From Lactobacillus sp. (lineage in GTDB: Bacteria > Pseudomonadota > Alphaproteobacteria > RF32 > CAG-239), in NCBI GenBank assembly GCA_031263385.1, contig JAISFX010000056.1, positions 1 through 6,129 of the forward strand: a stretch of 6,129 bases of DNA, written 5' to 3'. Below, one piece after another: positions 6,087 through 6,129 of the stretch. Made by a program: the position numbers and the translations under genes. How positions within the stretch are numbered: the stretch's first letter is position 1; each line of letters opens with the position of its first letter. The notes beneath the pieces were generated by a model that saw only the letters and a list, made by a program, of their open reading frames with translations, searched no databases and was not told where the DNA came from.

Positions 6087-6105
6087 CTTATGATATCAAA
6101 AAGAA

Positions 6106-6129
6106 AATAGTGGATTTATATCTGCTATT
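6106..6129 (+). other. Imperfect hairpin at the window edge
   Basis: Bases 6106-6115 and 6120-6129 can pair over 10 positions (two G-T wobbles) around a 4-base loop. The hairpin lies 20 bases after the rodZ stop. Whether a T-run follows cannot be seen, so it could be a rodZ terminator or chance. No gene start with a ribosome binding site can be supported in 6087-6129. Confidence 0.25.

Noticed and set aside
6090..6110. ATG at 6090 as a possible next gene
   Set aside because: The frame stops after six codons and there is no ribosome binding site.

Overview
The window looks like an ordinary chromosomal stretch from a low-to-moderate GC (about 40% by eye) Gram-negative bacterium, most likely an alphaproteobacterium. 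The main support is the protein at 2746-5013, a full-length PtsP (enzyme I-Ntr: GAF plus PEP-utilising enzyme domains) whose linker and C-terminal sequence resemble alphaproteobacterial PtsP. It is followed by a RodZ-type cytoskeletal HTH membrane protein, and a lipobox-bearing lipoprotein is also present. Low GC in this class would suit an uncultured host-associated lineage, but the exact taxon cannot be fixed from the sequence. No mobile element, tRNA, rRNA or CRISPR array was seen.

Layout, left to right. Positions 3-131 hold the C-terminal 42 codons of an unrecognised gene. A good sigma70-type promoter (163-191) then drives a two-gene unit: a small three-helix membrane protein (224-595) overlapping by one base a 59-residue lipoprotein (595-774). 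A strong bidirectional hairpin terminator (775-805) separates this unit from a convergent minus-strand gene (804-1598). That gene encodes a single-domain, motif-degenerate DEAD-box-like protein and has its own consensus-like promoter (1639-1667). Divergent from it is an isochorismatase-family hydrolase (1688-2236). A second bidirectional terminator (2231-2273) lies between the hydrolase and a convergent standalone phosphomannose-isomerase-type cupin (2296-2658). The cupin and ptsP are divergent and their predicted promoters interleave in the same 41 bases (2689-2729). ptsP is followed after 53 bases, with no visible terminator, by rodZ (5067-6086, GTG start), so the two are probably cotranscribed. 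The last 43 bases hold no assignable gene.

How the genes might work together: PtsP is the first phosphotransferase of the nitrogen PTS, which couples PEP and nitrogen status to regulation. RodZ ties the MreB cytoskeleton to the inner membrane and sets cell shape. The cupin probably acts in sugar-phosphate or nucleotide-sugar supply for envelope polysaccharide. An envelope or metabolism theme is plausible but is inference. No strongly novel multi-gene system is evident. The most unusual item is the one-domain DEAD-box-like protein with altered motifs Ia, Ib, II and III, and the second is the interlocked promoter pair between the cupin and ptsP.
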